In this document: positions 1 to 7,708 of the stretch, in pieces
How the letters are laid out: the number at the start of each line of letters is the position of its first letter
Position numbering within the stretch: the first letter of the stretch is position 1
Source: Burkholderiales bacterium
GTDB taxonomy: Bacteria; Pseudomonadota; Gammaproteobacteria; Burkholderiales; Usitatibacteraceae
Reading direction: 5' to 3'
DNA length: 45,029 nt
Assembly (NCBI GenBank): GCA_025360815.1
Contig: JANYBL010000085.1
Coordinates: 1 to 45,029, forward strand
Notes under the pieces: generated by a model
Seen by the model: the letters and a program-made list of their open reading frames with translations, nothing else
Databases searched by the model: none
What the model was told of the DNA's origin: nothing
Position numbers and translations under genes: made by a program

Positions 1-3
1 AGT

Positions 4-78
4 ATGTTTCAGGGTGGCTCCTAACAAGTTGATAAAATAACATCAACTTGCCCGTCCACAATTTCGGGCCCCGCCTAG
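4..78 (-). mobile_element. Insertion-sequence end, left copy
   Basis: About 75 bases match, in the same direction and with scattered differences, the segment at 1265-1331 that precedes an IS3-type orfA fragment. On the minus strand it holds a ribosome-binding-like TTAGGAG and the first codons of the transposase frame, which run off the left edge of the window. A 9-bp inverted repeat (CAAGTTGAT, 25-33, with ATCAACTTG, 42-50) lies inside it. The similarity to the right copy stops near the GGGCCC at 67-72. It is most simply the upstream terminus of an IS copy whose body lies outside the window. Confidence 0.55.
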
Positions 79-244
79 TGAGGCAACGATACCTTTTGAC
101 TGGTGCCTTCGGTAACCTTTAATGTGAGTCAATTCGTAGATTGGCGCGTAGTTTGACCGCTCGCGCTTTATCGGGTAGGTTCGAAAATAGTGAAAAAAGC
201 GTTTGAAATTCCTATACTCAGTCCCCACTGTTGGAATTCAATAT

Positions 245-1120
245 ATGCGTAATTCGAAACGTTTATCTCACCCATATCGATGGCTAATTTTATTATTAGT
301 TGTCGTTATGGCTATTATTGGATGGTGGTTCTACAAACCGACATCAGCACCCCTTGTTGCACTATCGTCCTCTACCGGCGCAACAACGACATCAAATACG
401 GCACAGGCAAGCGCGACGACAAAAACAGTCGGTGTATCCTTGCCAACAACCACCGCATGGCCTGCGTTACCGGGCGTGAAGATGCAAGCGCCAGCTGCAA
501 ACTTTGCCGAGGCACTAAAGGCCTACAACCCTGATGAGCAGCAATATCTCAAACACTTCGACGATCTGACGTACGGGCTACTGGATTTTTCTTCCCCTGA
601 AGATCAGCAATGGAGATTAGCTCGCGGATATCCCACCATTGAGGAAATACTGGCCAGCCGCGGAAAGCCTGTACCACTGGAAGGAAAGTTTTATCGCGAG
701 GCACCGCTTAAAGAAGCGGTGATGGCCGCTCTACGGATAGGTGAGGCGATTCAAGACGCAAAAGTTAACGATGATATTGGCCCTGGCTTCCCCAAACCTG
801 CATCTGCAGTACTAAATTTGCTTGAAGAGCGTATAGGAAAAGAAAATCCTCAATCTGCGGCATTAGTAGGCTATATGAATGCGTTATCAGTTTCCCCATA
901 TCAAAAAAATGGTGCCACTTTGATTGGTGGCGCAGCGCTTGCCGCACAAATGGGTGATCCGTTGTTAGCGCACCGCCTCAATCGAGACCCTGTTGTTAAT
1001 GAGGAGCAGGGGCGATTTGGCGTTCCCGGCATCCTGCAATCTATTTATGGCAATGGTATTGCGGTGCGTCGATGGCAAACTGAGGCGGGCGTTTACAACG
1101 GCCGGCCATTCGCCAAGTAA
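245..1120 (+). CDS. Membrane-anchored protein of unknown function
   Basis: The frame encodes about 291 residues from the ATG at 245; a TTG at 203 in the same frame is a weaker alternative, and neither has a clear Shine-Dalgarno sequence. Near the N-terminus one hydrophobic segment (about residues 13-31 from the ATG, rich in Leu, Val and Ile and ending GWW) would act as a signal anchor. It is followed by a Thr/Ser/Ala-rich linker of about 40 residues and then a soluble domain with mixed helices, probably periplasmic. I do not recognise the family. The gene lies between two same-direction IS ends, and its stop codon is only a few bases from the transposase fragment on the right, so the C-terminus may be altered and the gene may be accessory. 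Codon use looks ordinary. Confidence 0.6.
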   Translation: MRNSKRLSHPYRWLILLLVVVMAIIGWWFYKPTSAPLVALSSSTGATTTSNTAQASATTKTVGVSLPTTTAWPALPGVKMQAPAANFAEALKAYNPDEQQYLKHFDDLTYGLLDFSSPEDQQWRLARGYPTIEEILASRGKPVPLEGKFYREAPLKEAVMAALRIGEAIQDAKVNDDIGPGFPKPASAVLNLLEERIGKENPQSAALVGYMNALSVSPYQKNGATLIGGAALAAQMGDPLLAHRLNRDPVVNEEQGRFGVPGILQSIYGNGIAVRRWQTEAGVYNGRPFAK

Positions 1121-1123
1121 TGA

Positions 1124-1338
1124 CGATTGTTGCGCAATCCAGGTACGTAGGGACTTCATGCCGATATCCAGCTTTCTGCTGACTTCGGCGTGCGTGCGAT
1201 TTTGTTCTGTGCCAAGCCTTACCGCTTCAGCCTTGAATTCGGCGGTAAAGGTACGACGGGGAATACGTTTCAGGGTGGCTCCTAACAAGCTGAAAACATA
1301 GCACCAACTTGCTCGTCCACAATTTCGGGCCCTACTCA
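1124..1338 (-). mobile_element. IS3-type transposase OrfA remnant with upstream IS end
   Basis: On the minus strand the frame reads KRIPRRTFTAEFKAEAVRL and continues to an RTWIAQQ-like segment. This is the helix-turn-helix start of IS3-family OrfA proteins (transposase_8 type), about 50 residues. It then runs into unrelated sequence near 1124, so most of OrfA and all of OrfB are missing. The expected ATG is replaced by CTG, although a TTAGGAG sequence precedes it at the right distance. The upstream part (1265-1331) repeats the left-edge segment 4-78. It is a dead fragment. Confidence 0.75.
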
Positions 1339-1505
1339 GTGTTTGACAAGGGAATATTCCAGTATCCAGCTTCAACGATTCCTGCCTTATAGTTTTGTGT
1401 AACTTGTGGGTCGCTGCCGTTATTCAAATAAATTCGCGCAGCAATCAGGTCTAGCTTTCCATTTTTTCTTATCCCTACAAAATGAAGCTGCGCAGCTGTC
1501 TAAGC
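1332..1505 (-). pseudogene. Possible 3' fragment of an unknown gene cut at the IS border
   Basis: An open minus-strand frame of about 55 codons lies between stops, with no good start codon. It has a protein-like composition (segments such as NGKLDLIAARIYLNNGS and AGIVEAGYWNIPLS). Its stop codon at 1332-1334 falls exactly where the IS-end repeat begins, as if the IS joined the gene and supplied the stop. I do not recognise the family. A chance open frame of this length is possible, so this is a weak call. Confidence 0.25.
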
Positions 1506-1568
1506 GCTATCCCAACTCGAAATCGCGTCGAAAAAATTGAGACTTCATTTGATGATGTGCTGATCATG

Positions 1569-2945
1569 TCATGTGCCTCTGCAGTACGCCACCGCCTGCT
1601 CCACTCGATCCACGCCGATCACTTCCATGCCTTCAATCTTGTGTTTCGGTTTATTCGCCTTCGGCACAATTGCGTGGGTGAATCCTAGCTTAGCGGCTTC
1701 GCGTAATCGCTCTTGACCGCGCTGTACCGGGCGGACTTCGCCGGCTAATCCGATCTCGCCGAAGACGACGTGTTTGGCGGGGAGCGGTTTGTTTTTGAAG
1801 CTGGAAACGATCGCGAGTAGCACCGCCAAATCAGCGCCGGGCTCATCAATACGGACGCCGCCGACGGCGTTAATGAACACATCCTGATCGAACACCGCTA
1901 AGCCGCCGTGCCGATGCAGCACGGCTAGCAACATAGCGAGACGGTTTTGCTCAAGACCTACGGAGAGGCGTTTGGGGTTCATGCCGTGGCTGTCATCAAC
2001 CAATGCTTGAATCTCAACGAGCAGCGGGCGCGAGCCCTCTTGCGTGACCATCACGCATGAGCCTGAGACGTTGGTATCGTGTTGCGATAAAAATATGGCG
2101 GAAGGGTTGGTGACTTCGCGCAGACCTTTTTCAGTCATCGCAAAAACGCCTATTTCATTAACCGCGCCGAAGCGATTTTTGACCGCGCGGATGAGGCGAA
2201 ATGAGGAGTGCGTATCGCCCTCGAAATAGAGCACCGTATCAACCATGTGTTCGAGCACGCGCGGACCGGCCAATGCGCCTTCTTTCGTGACGTGGCCAAC
2301 AAGGATCAAAGTAGTGCCGCTCGATTTCGCCATACGCGTGAGATGCGCGGCGCATTCGCGCACTTGGGCGACGGAGCCGGGCGCTGAGGTGAGCGCGGCG
2401 GAATAAACGGTCTGGATGGAATCTATAACGGCAACTTGTGGCTTTTCATGCACGATGACATTGAGAATTTTTTCCAGTTCAATTTCGGCCAGCAGTTTGA
2501 CATCATGAGAATCGAGCGAGAGCCGCTTCGCCCGCATGGCGATTTGCTGCGGGCTTTCTTCGCCGCTGACGTAGAGCACGCTGTTGGTGTTCGATATGCT
2601 GGAGAGGGCTTGCAGCAGCAATGTCGATTTGCCGATGCCGGGATCACCACCGATTAACACCACCCCCCCCTCGACCAATCCACCGCCCAGCACGCGATCA
2701 AATTCGCTAATGCCAGTGGGCTTACGCGGCACGTCTTCCGCGCGGACTTTTGACAGCGCTTGCACTACACCGCGTTCGGCTGCCACGCCAGCGAGGGTGG
2801 AGAAGCGGTTCGTGGAAGCACTAGCTTGCTCGGCGACAGTTTCTACCAGCGTGTTCCACGCGTGGCAATGTGGGCACTGGCCTTGCCATTTGGGCGATTG
2901 ACCGCCGCATTCGGTGCAGGCGTAGACAGACTTTGGTTTAGCCAT
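1569..2945 (-). CDS. radA: DNA repair protein RadA
   Basis: RadA is a RecA-like ATPase that promotes branch migration of recombination intermediates and helps repair stalled forks. At 458 residues it has the usual length. In order it shows a C4 zinc finger (Cys10, Cys13, Cys24, Cys27), a Walker A motif GDPGIGKST at about 100-108, a Walker B-like VAVIDSIQT near 171-179, the RadA-specific KNRFG motif at 256-260, and a C-terminal Lon-protease-like domain from about residue 270. The start is the ATG directly before the zinc finger; the upstream sequence is T/A-rich with only a weak ribosome-binding site. It follows alr on the same strand after about 80 bases, so the two may be cotranscribed. The downstream side faces IS debris. 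Confidence 0.97.
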   Translation of the reverse strand: MAKPKSVYACTECGGQSPKWQGQCPHCHAWNTLVETVAEQASASTNRFSTLAGVAAERGVVQALSKVRAEDVPRKPTGISEFDRVLGGGLVEGGVVLIGGDPGIGKSTLLLQALSSISNTNSVLYVSGEESPQQIAMRAKRLSLDSHDVKLLAEIELEKILNVIVHEKPQVAVIDSIQTVYSAALTSAPGSVAQVRECAAHLTRMAKSSGTTLILVGHVTKEGALAGPRVLEHMVDTVLYFEGDTHSSFRLIRAVKNRFGAVNEIGVFAMTEKGLREVTNPSAIFLSQHDTNVSGSCVMVTQEGSRPLLVEIQALVDDSHGMNPKRLSVGLEQNRLAMLLAVLHRHGGLAVFDQDVFINAVGGVRIDEPGADLAVLLAIVSSFKNKPLPAKHVVFGEIGLAGEVRPVQRGQERLREAAKLGFTHAIVPKANKPKHKIEGMEVIGVDRVEQAVAYCRGT

Positions 2946-2980
2946 TTTTGAGATTATTTTTCATAATTTTATGTTTTTTA

Positions 2981-3004
2981 TTTTTGTGTTTTTGTGTTTT
3001 TGTA
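2981..3004. repeat. 8-bp tandem repeat, three units
   Basis: The unit TTTTTGTG occurs twice, followed by TTTTTGTA, in the short A/T-rich gap between alr and radA. It is a simple-sequence tract and one of several short tandem duplications in this window. Confidence 0.8.
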
Positions 3005-3026
3005 GTTGATGGTGAAACGTGGAGTG

Positions 3027-4127
3027 CTATTCCACCTCCACCATTGGCACTCTTGCCGTTACACCGCAAAACAGTTCGTAAGAAATCGTGCCTGCGGCCT
3101 TGGCGACTTCATCGACTGACAATCCTTCGCCCCATAGGGTCACCGGCGCGCCGACATGGGCGTGGGGAATCTCGGTAAGATCAACAGACAGCATATCCAT
3201 CGAGACGCGGCCGATCGTGCGGGTATGGGCGCCGGAGATGAGGACCGGCGTGCCCCGTTCGTTGGAGCCGGGCGCGTGGCGCGGGTAGCCGTCAGCGTAG
3301 CCACAGCCCACGATACCGATGCGCATTTTTTTCTTCGCGGTGTAGGTCGCGCCGTAGCCGACGGTGTCGCCGGCGGCCAAGGTTTGGGTGGCGATAATTT
3401 CACTGCGGAGCGTCATCACTGGTTTTAAACCCAGCTCGGCGGCGGATTTTTCTGCAAACGGTGATGAACCATAAAGCATGATGCCGGGGCGCACCCAATC
3501 GCGATGGGTTTCGGGAAATCGCAATATGGCGGCGGAGTTGGCGAGGCTTTGGGTGAAACGCTTTTTGGTGAAGGCGGGCTTGGCGGAGTTGACGATTTCT
3601 TCAAATTTTTTTAGTTGGGCTGCGATGCCCAGCTCGCCGTCCGCGGTCGCGAAATGGGTCATGAGCGTGACAGCGCCGATATTGCGGTGCGAAGCGGCGG
3701 TGTTGATCGCGAAGCCCGTGAGCGGGCCTTGCAGCCCTAAGCGGTTCATGCCGGTATTAAACTTTAAAAATATATCGAGCGGCGCATCGAGTTCTGCATC
3801 GGCGATCGCTTTGATTTGCTCATGCTCGCGGACGACCGGTGTTAGATGGTAACGGACAAATGTAGGGATCTCATCATTGCCGAAAAATCCTTCAAGCATG
3901 AGGATTGGCTGCGTGATGCCTTTGTTGCGGAGCTTAATTGCGCTTTCAATTTCGAGGGTGGCGAAGGCATCGGCATCGCGCAGCGTCCGTGCTATCCAAT
4001 CGAGCCCGTGGCCGTACCCATTGGCTTTGACCACGGCGAACACCTGCGAGTTTGGCGCTTTGGATTTTGCCAGCGCGTAGTTGTGAAGCAAGGCAGTCGT
4101 GGAGAGCTCAGCGCGGATCGGACGCAT
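3027..4127 (-). CDS. alr: Alanine racemase
   Basis: This PLP-dependent enzyme interconverts L- and D-alanine for peptidoglycan synthesis. The 366 residues match the family's length. The PLP-binding lysine is Lys34 in VVKANGYGHG. The catalytic tyrosine of the second half is Tyr278 in GCGYADGYPR. A TIM-barrel-like N-terminal part (about 1-235) and a C-terminal beta domain are present, and the protein ends in the usual GVTARVPMVEVE-like segment. The gene sits between dnaB and radA on the same strand, an order common in betaproteobacteria, with about 75 bases to dnaB. Nothing distinguishes the biosynthetic Alr from catabolic DadX except context: no dadA neighbour is present, which favours Alr. 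Confidence 0.96.
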   Translation of the reverse strand: MRPIRAELSTTALLHNYALAKSKAPNSQVFAVVKANGYGHGLDWIARTLRDADAFATLEIESAIKLRNKGITQPILMLEGFFGNDEIPTFVRYHLTPVVREHEQIKAIADAELDAPLDIFLKFNTGMNRLGLQGPLTGFAINTAASHRNIGAVTLMTHFATADGELGIAAQLKKFEEIVNSAKPAFTKKRFTQSLANSAAILRFPETHRDWVRPGIMLYGSSPFAEKSAAELGLKPVMTLRSEIIATQTLAAGDTVGYGATYTAKKKMRIGIVGCGYADGYPRHAPGSNERGTPVLISGAHTRTIGRVSMDMLSVDLTEIPHAHVGAPVTLWGEGLSVDEVAKAAGTISYELFCGVTARVPMVEVE

Positions 4128-4204
4128 GCGTTTTCTTTTAAGTGTTGTTAGGTTTTAATCGCAGTTACTCACCATTATTCAAGGCGACACCAGGTAAGAC
4201 AACG

Positions 4205-5656
4205 TTACTCATAATTGGGGCGTGCGTCTCCAGCGTAATTCATAAACCGTGTATTTTGCCCGAGGAATGTTAAACGCACGGTGCCAATCGGCCCGTTACG
4301 CTGCTTGCCGATAATAATTTCAGCGGAACCTTTTTCAGCGCTTTCGGGGTTGTAAACCTCGTCGCGATAAATGAATAAAATCACATCGGCATCTTGCTCG
4401 ATCGCGCCGGATTCGCGCAGATCGCTCATGACGGGACGTTTGTTGGGGCGCTGCTCCAGCGAGCGGTTCAACTGTGACAGCGCCACCACCGGCACTTTAA
4501 GCTCTTTGGCCAAGGCTTTAAGCGAGCGGGAAATTTCGGAAATCTCAGTCGCGCGGTTTTCCCCCGCACGGCCAGCAGATGACATGAGCTGCAAATAATC
4601 GACCACAATCAAGCCCAGCCCCGCGTACTGTCGCCACATCCGACGAGCCCTGGCGCGGAGTTCGAGCGCATTGAGCGCGGGTGTTTCATCAATATGAATC
4701 GGCGCATCGTTGAGCTTGACTAGCGCTTGGTTCAAGCGATCCCAATCGCGCGGCTCCAAGCGCCCCGTGCGCAATCGCTGCTGATCCACTTTTGAAATGG
4801 AGCTTAAAAAACGCCCCGCGATCTGCGTGCCGCCCATCTCCATCGAATAAATGAGCACGGGTAGGCCAAGATTGACAGCCACGTGCTCGGCAAGGTTAAG
4901 TGCGAATGCGGTTTTACCCATCGACGGTCGGCCAGCCACGATCACCAAATCGCCGTCTTGCATGCCCGATGTCATTTCGTCTAAATCAACAAAGCCGGTC
5001 GCTTTACCAGTCACGGCTGATGGGTTTTTGGACAACTCATCGAGGCGGGTCATCACCTCGGACAGTAACGTGGACATCGAGGCAAAGCCCTGCCCGCCTT
5101 TGCGTCCCATCTCGGCAATATCGAAAACTTTTTTCTCGGCTTCGTCTAGCAACTGTCGCGCTTCGCGGCCATTGGGGGCGTAGGAATCGTCAGCAATTTC
5201 TTCACCCACACGGGCGAGGCGGCGCATGATGGCGCGTTCACGCACGATCTCGCTGTACAACCGGATATTCGCCGCGGACGGTGTGCCTTCAGCCAAACTG
5301 TGTAAGTACGATATCCCGCCAATATTTTGCAACTCACCATTCATTTGCAGACGCTCAGCGACGGTCAACACATCGGCTGGTTTATTGTCGGCAATCAGTT
5401 TAGAGATGGCTTGGTAGATCCGGCGATGATCGTCGCGATAAAAGTCCTCTTCGGCAATGATGTCGCCAATTTTGTCCCAGGCCTCGTTGTTGAGTAGCAA
5501 GCCGCCCAAAACCGATTGCTCGGCCTCGATGGAGTGTGGCGGCAGCTTGAGCGACGTAATGGCGCTATCAGAGGCGTAGCTCGGTTTGAAGGGATTTGAC
5601 GGATCGGTTGTGGAAAAGACAGCGGCCATGGGTGCTTGATCTATAAATTGAGGCAT
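4205..5656 (-). CDS. dnaB: Replicative DNA helicase DnaB
   Basis: DnaB is the hexameric 5'-3' helicase that unwinds DNA at the replication fork and binds primase. The 483 residues include an N-terminal helical domain starting near LPPHSIEAEQSVLGG (about 38-52), a linker, and a RecA-like C-terminal domain with Walker A AGRPSMGKTA at 241-250, the VDYLQLM Walker B region, and the SQLNRSLEQRPNKRP motif. The first ATG gives a tail of about 35 residues before the conserved domain; Met10 is an alternative start. No intein is present. The gene lies downstream of rplI beyond a strong terminator, so it probably has its own promoter in the gap 5657-5754, which carries two DnaA-box matches. Confidence 0.97.
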   Translation of the reverse strand: MPQFIDQAPMAAVFSTTDPSNPFKPSYASDSAITSLKLPPHSIEAEQSVLGGLLLNNEAWDKIGDIIAEEDFYRDDHRRIYQAISKLIADNKPADVLTVAERLQMNGELQNIGGISYLHSLAEGTPSAANIRLYSEIVRERAIMRRLARVGEEIADDSYAPNGREARQLLDEAEKKVFDIAEMGRKGGQGFASMSTLLSEVMTRLDELSKNPSAVTGKATGFVDLDEMTSGMQDGDLVIVAGRPSMGKTAFALNLAEHVAVNLGLPVLIYSMEMGGTQIAGRFLSSISKVDQQRLRTGRLEPRDWDRLNQALVKLNDAPIHIDETPALNALELRARARRMWRQYAGLGLIVVDYLQLMSSAGRAGENRATEISEISRSLKALAKELKVPVVALSQLNRSLEQRPNKRPVMSDLRESGAIEQDADVILFIYRDEVYNPESAEKGSAEIIIGKQRNGPIGTVRLTFLGQNTRFMNYAGDARPNYE

Positions 5657-5688
5657 GAAATGATTGATGCACTATTGTGCGCCGCAAG

Positions 5689-5697
5689 TTATGCACA
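5689..5697 (+). promoter_or_regulatory. DnaA box match (TTATGCACA)
   Basis: The sequence fits the DnaA consensus TTATNCACA exactly. It lies about 35 bases upstream of the dnaB start. A second match in the opposite direction lies at 5735-5743. A weaker look-alike (CAATGCACA) follows a few bases downstream. Autoregulatory or cell-cycle control of dnaB by DnaA is an inference. Confidence 0.5.
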
Positions 5698-5734
5698 GGC
5701 AATGCACAAGGTAGTGGATTTACGGTGGACAGCT

Positions 5735-5743
5735 TGTGGATAA
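5735..5743 (-). promoter_or_regulatory. DnaA box match (TTATCCACA)
   Basis: Read on the minus strand this is the perfect high-affinity DnaA box TTATCCACA, about 80 bases upstream of the dnaB start and just after the rplI terminator. It pairs with the box at 5689-5697 in opposite orientation. Confidence 0.55.
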
Positions 5744-5754
5744 GTCAGGAATAG

Positions 5755-5780
5755 AAAAGGGCCGCCGAAGCAGCCCTTTT
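5755..5780 (-). terminator. Rho-independent terminator after rplI
   Basis: On the minus strand an 11-bp stem (AAAAGGGCTGC with GCGGCCCTTTT, one G-T pair) closes a TTCG tetraloop and ends in a T run. It lies 54 bases past the rplI stop and separates the ribosomal operon from dnaB. Because both stem ends are A/T it could also work in the plus direction. Confidence 0.9.
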
Positions 5781-5781
5781 T

Positions 5782-5810
5782 TTGCAACATGTTTCTTGCA
5801 ACATGTTTCT
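5782..5810. repeat. 14-bp tandem duplication
   Basis: The unit TTGCAACATGTTTC occurs twice head to tail between rplI and its terminator. Each unit contains the palindrome ACATGT. No function is evident. Confidence 0.85.
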
Positions 5811-5833
5811 CAATAGCAAGCTCAGCGCTCGCC

Positions 5834-6286
5834 CTAAACGTGTTCGCCCAAAACGGAAACCGTTATTTGCGCTTTTGCGTCGGTATGTAAATCAAGCGTG
5901 ATCGGGAAATCACCAATAGTCTTTAACGGACCATTTGGCATCACGACTTCCATCTTTTTCACTTCAAAGCCCTGTTTTGTTAAGGCTTCAGCGATGTCAG
6001 TATTGGTCACAGAACCAAACAAGCGGCCATCGACGCCCGCTTTTTGCGTTACTTGAACCATGTAACCTTCGAGCTTGGCAGCGCGGGCAACGGCAGCAGC
6101 CAAAATTTCAGCGGCTTTCTTTTCAAGCTCTGCTCGGCGTGCTTCAAACTCGGCTTTGTTGGCCACTGTCGCACGTTTTGCTTTGCCAGTTGGGATCAAA
6201 AAGTTGCGGGCGAAACCGTTTTTAACGATTACAACATCGCCCAACAAACCCAAATTAACGACTTTTTCCATCAAAATAATTTCCAT
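5834..6286 (-). CDS. rplI: 50S ribosomal protein L9
   Basis: L9 binds 23S rRNA and stabilises the L1-stalk region of the large subunit. The 150 residues have the standard layout: an N-terminal RNA-binding domain beginning [17 protein letters not shown], a long connecting helix rich in Lys, Glu and Ala (about 50-75), and a C-terminal domain containing GRLFGSVTN. It is the last gene of the rpsF-priB-rpsR-rplI operon, 24 bases after rpsR, and is followed by a strong terminator. Confidence 0.97.
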   Translation of the reverse strand: MEIILMEKVVNLGLLGDVVIVKNGFARNFLIPTGKAKRATVANKAEFEARRAELEKKAAEILAAAVARAAKLEGYMVQVTQKAGVDGRLFGSVTNTDIAEALTKQGFEVKKMEVVMPNGPLKTIGDFPITLDLHTDAKAQITVSVLGEHV

Positions 6287-6310
6287 GATTTTTCCTTATC
6301 CGATCGTCGA

Positions 6311-6598
6311 TTAGTGCAGATCGGTGTAGTGAATCAGCGCCAAGAAACGAGCGCGCTTGATCGCCACATCTAACTGGCGTTGATATTTGGCTTTGGTTCC
6401 AGTGATACGTGCCGGAATAATTTTGCCATTTTCGTTGACGAATTCTTTCAGGATACCGATATCTTTGTAATCGATCTGAACGACTTTCTCAGCGGTGAAG
6501 CGGCAGAATTTTTTGCGACGAAATAAGCCGCGGTTAGGATTGCGTGTATCTTTTTTGTTCTTGTCAAACTTTTTACCACGAGGGCTTGGACGGGGCAT
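6311..6598 (-). CDS. rpsR: 30S ribosomal protein S18
   Basis: S18 binds the central domain of 16S rRNA as a heterodimer with S6. The 95 residues carry the conserved core from [12 protein letters not shown] through [12 protein letters not shown] to [14 protein letters not shown] and the C-terminal [12 protein letters not shown]. The N-terminus has a basic extension (about 25 residues) typical of betaproteobacterial S18. It starts 2 bases after the priB stop, consistent with translational coupling. Confidence 0.97.
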   Translation of the reverse strand: MPRPSPRGKKFDKNKKDTRNPNRGLFRRKKFCRFTAEKVVQIDYKDIGILKEFVNENGKIIPARITGTKAKYQRQLDVAIKRARFLALIHYTDLH

Positions 6599-6600
6599 GA

Positions 6601-6897
6601 TTAACTCTCACTTAACATTTTAAATTGGGTAATGTGCAAAATAGGTTGCATGTTGTAACGGTTCTTTTGGCTTAAAAAGCCTTTGACGGAAAGTTTATCG
6701 TTTGCTTTTAGCACCTGAAGCGCCAGAGCGACTTCGCCAAACGCGATTGCATTCATTTCCAGCTCGACGGCAGCGGCTGGGCTGCCCTCAATTTGAATTT
6801 GCTGCGATTGGTGCTGCAATACCAGATTCAGTGTTTCGATACCACCGGGACTAACCCTCATGACATCGCACGACAAAACGATTCCATCTAAAACCAC
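6601..6897 (-). CDS. priB: Primosomal replication protein N (PriB)
   Basis: PriB is a small OB-fold single-strand DNA-binding protein that helps PriA restart replication and reload DnaB. The 98 residues show the family pattern: an N-terminal LDGIVLS strand, a [13 protein letters not shown] segment and C-terminal Gln/His-rich ITQF strand. No ATG is suitable; a GTG at 6897 begins 17 bases after the rpsF stop and lacks a good ribosome-binding site, so translation probably depends on ribosomes leaving rpsF. Its position between rpsF and rpsR is the standard one in beta- and gammaproteobacteria, which supports the assignment despite the weak sequence conservation of PriB. Confidence 0.9.
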   Translation of the reverse strand: MVLDGIVLSCDVMRVSPGGIETLNLVLQHQSQQIQIEGSPAAAVELEMNAIAFGEVALALQVLKANDKLSVKGFLSQKNRYNMQPILHITQFKMLSES

Positions 6898-6914
6898 TAC
6901 ATTTGTTGCGTTGC

Positions 6915-7280
6915 CTATGCTGCTTCCTTTACGTCGTCTTTGTAGTCGGATGAACGGGGTTTTTCTTCCTTCATCATCGGGCTTGGCGTGATTTCAGCCG
7001 CGTCCATCTTGACAATCAAATGACGCAGCACAGCATCGTTAAACTTGAACGCGTGCTCGAGTTCTTCCAATGTGGGCTGTTCAATTTCAATGTTCATGAG
7101 CACGTAATGCGCCTTGAACACTTTTTGGATTGGGTACGTCATTTGGCGACGACCCCAATCTTCGATGCGGTGGATCTTGCCCGCACCTTGGGCGATCGTT
7201 GCTTTATAACGATCAATCATCGCGGGCACTTGCTCGCTTTGATCCGGGTGAACGATAAATACAATTTCATAATGGCGCAT
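6915..7280 (-). CDS. rpsF: 30S ribosomal protein S6
   Basis: S6 binds 16S rRNA together with S18. The 121 residues begin [18 protein letters not shown], followed by the [14 protein letters not shown] segment and the [12 protein letters not shown] strand; the last 20 or so residues form the acidic and basic tail usual in proteobacteria. An excellent ribosome-binding site (AAGGAG, 6 bases before the ATG) marks it as the first gene of the operon. A leader with a perfect palindrome lies just upstream. Confidence 0.97.
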   Translation of the reverse strand: MRHYEIVFIVHPDQSEQVPAMIDRYKATIAQGAGKIHRIEDWGRRQMTYPIQKVFKAHYVLMNIEIEQPTLEELEHAFKFNDAVLRHLIVKMDAAEITPSPMMKEEKPRSSDYKDDVKEAA

Positions 7281-7300
7281 TTAATTCTCCTTATGGATTA

Positions 7301-7314
7301 GGCACTTAAGTGCC
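7301..7314 (-). promoter_or_regulatory. Palindromic hairpin in the rpsF leader
   Basis: The 14-base perfect palindrome GGCACTTAAGTGCC lies 20 bases upstream of the rpsF start and can form a hairpin with a TTAA loop. On the minus strand it is preceded by GGAGGCTCCTCC. S6:S18-binding leader RNAs are known before rpsF in many bacteria and place a CCG near such a hairpin; a CCG directly precedes this one. Autoregulation is inferred. Confidence 0.4.
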
Positions 7315-7630
7315 GGAGGAGCCTCCCGCGATGCGCACCGCAGTGAAGCAAGGTTGGTTCAGTTTTCTTGATTAAGCACGAAAACAAATACGAATGCCCA
7401 AGCAAGCCCAAGATTATGCGGCAAAAACCGAGGTAAATCAACAAGTTCTATACGATTGTTGATAGCATCCGGTGCTTCTATCCAGCGTTTCTAAAAAACC
7501 GCCACAATCCGTCGGCCCTTCCCCATATATCGATGGCAAGCACTCAATAGCCCAATCGCTCGTTGCATCTCGAAAGCTTCTGGCGAGGGGGCGTGATTGG
7601 AATGCCCTATCGCTTAACCACCGTAAAAAC
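7315..7630. other. Intergenic region before rpsF
   Basis: About 320 bases between the rpsF leader and the terminator of the M16 peptidase gene. It must hold the rpsF promoter. Short open frames on both strands have no recognisable family, no ribosome-binding site, and run through the terminator stem, so I do not call a gene. Confidence 0.6.
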
Positions 7631-7662
7631 AAAAAAGCCCGCAAAACGCTGCGGGCTTTTTT
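7631..7662 (-). terminator. Rho-independent terminator after the M16 peptidase gene
   Basis: A perfect 12-bp stem (AAAAAAGCCCGC with GCGGGCTTTTTT) closes an 8-base loop and ends in a T run, 46 bases past the peptidase stop. It is symmetrical and could work in both directions. Confidence 0.92.
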
Positions 7663-7708
7663 GATGGAAATGAATAACGCAATTTTTAGATGCGGCCTTC
7701 GCCGAACG

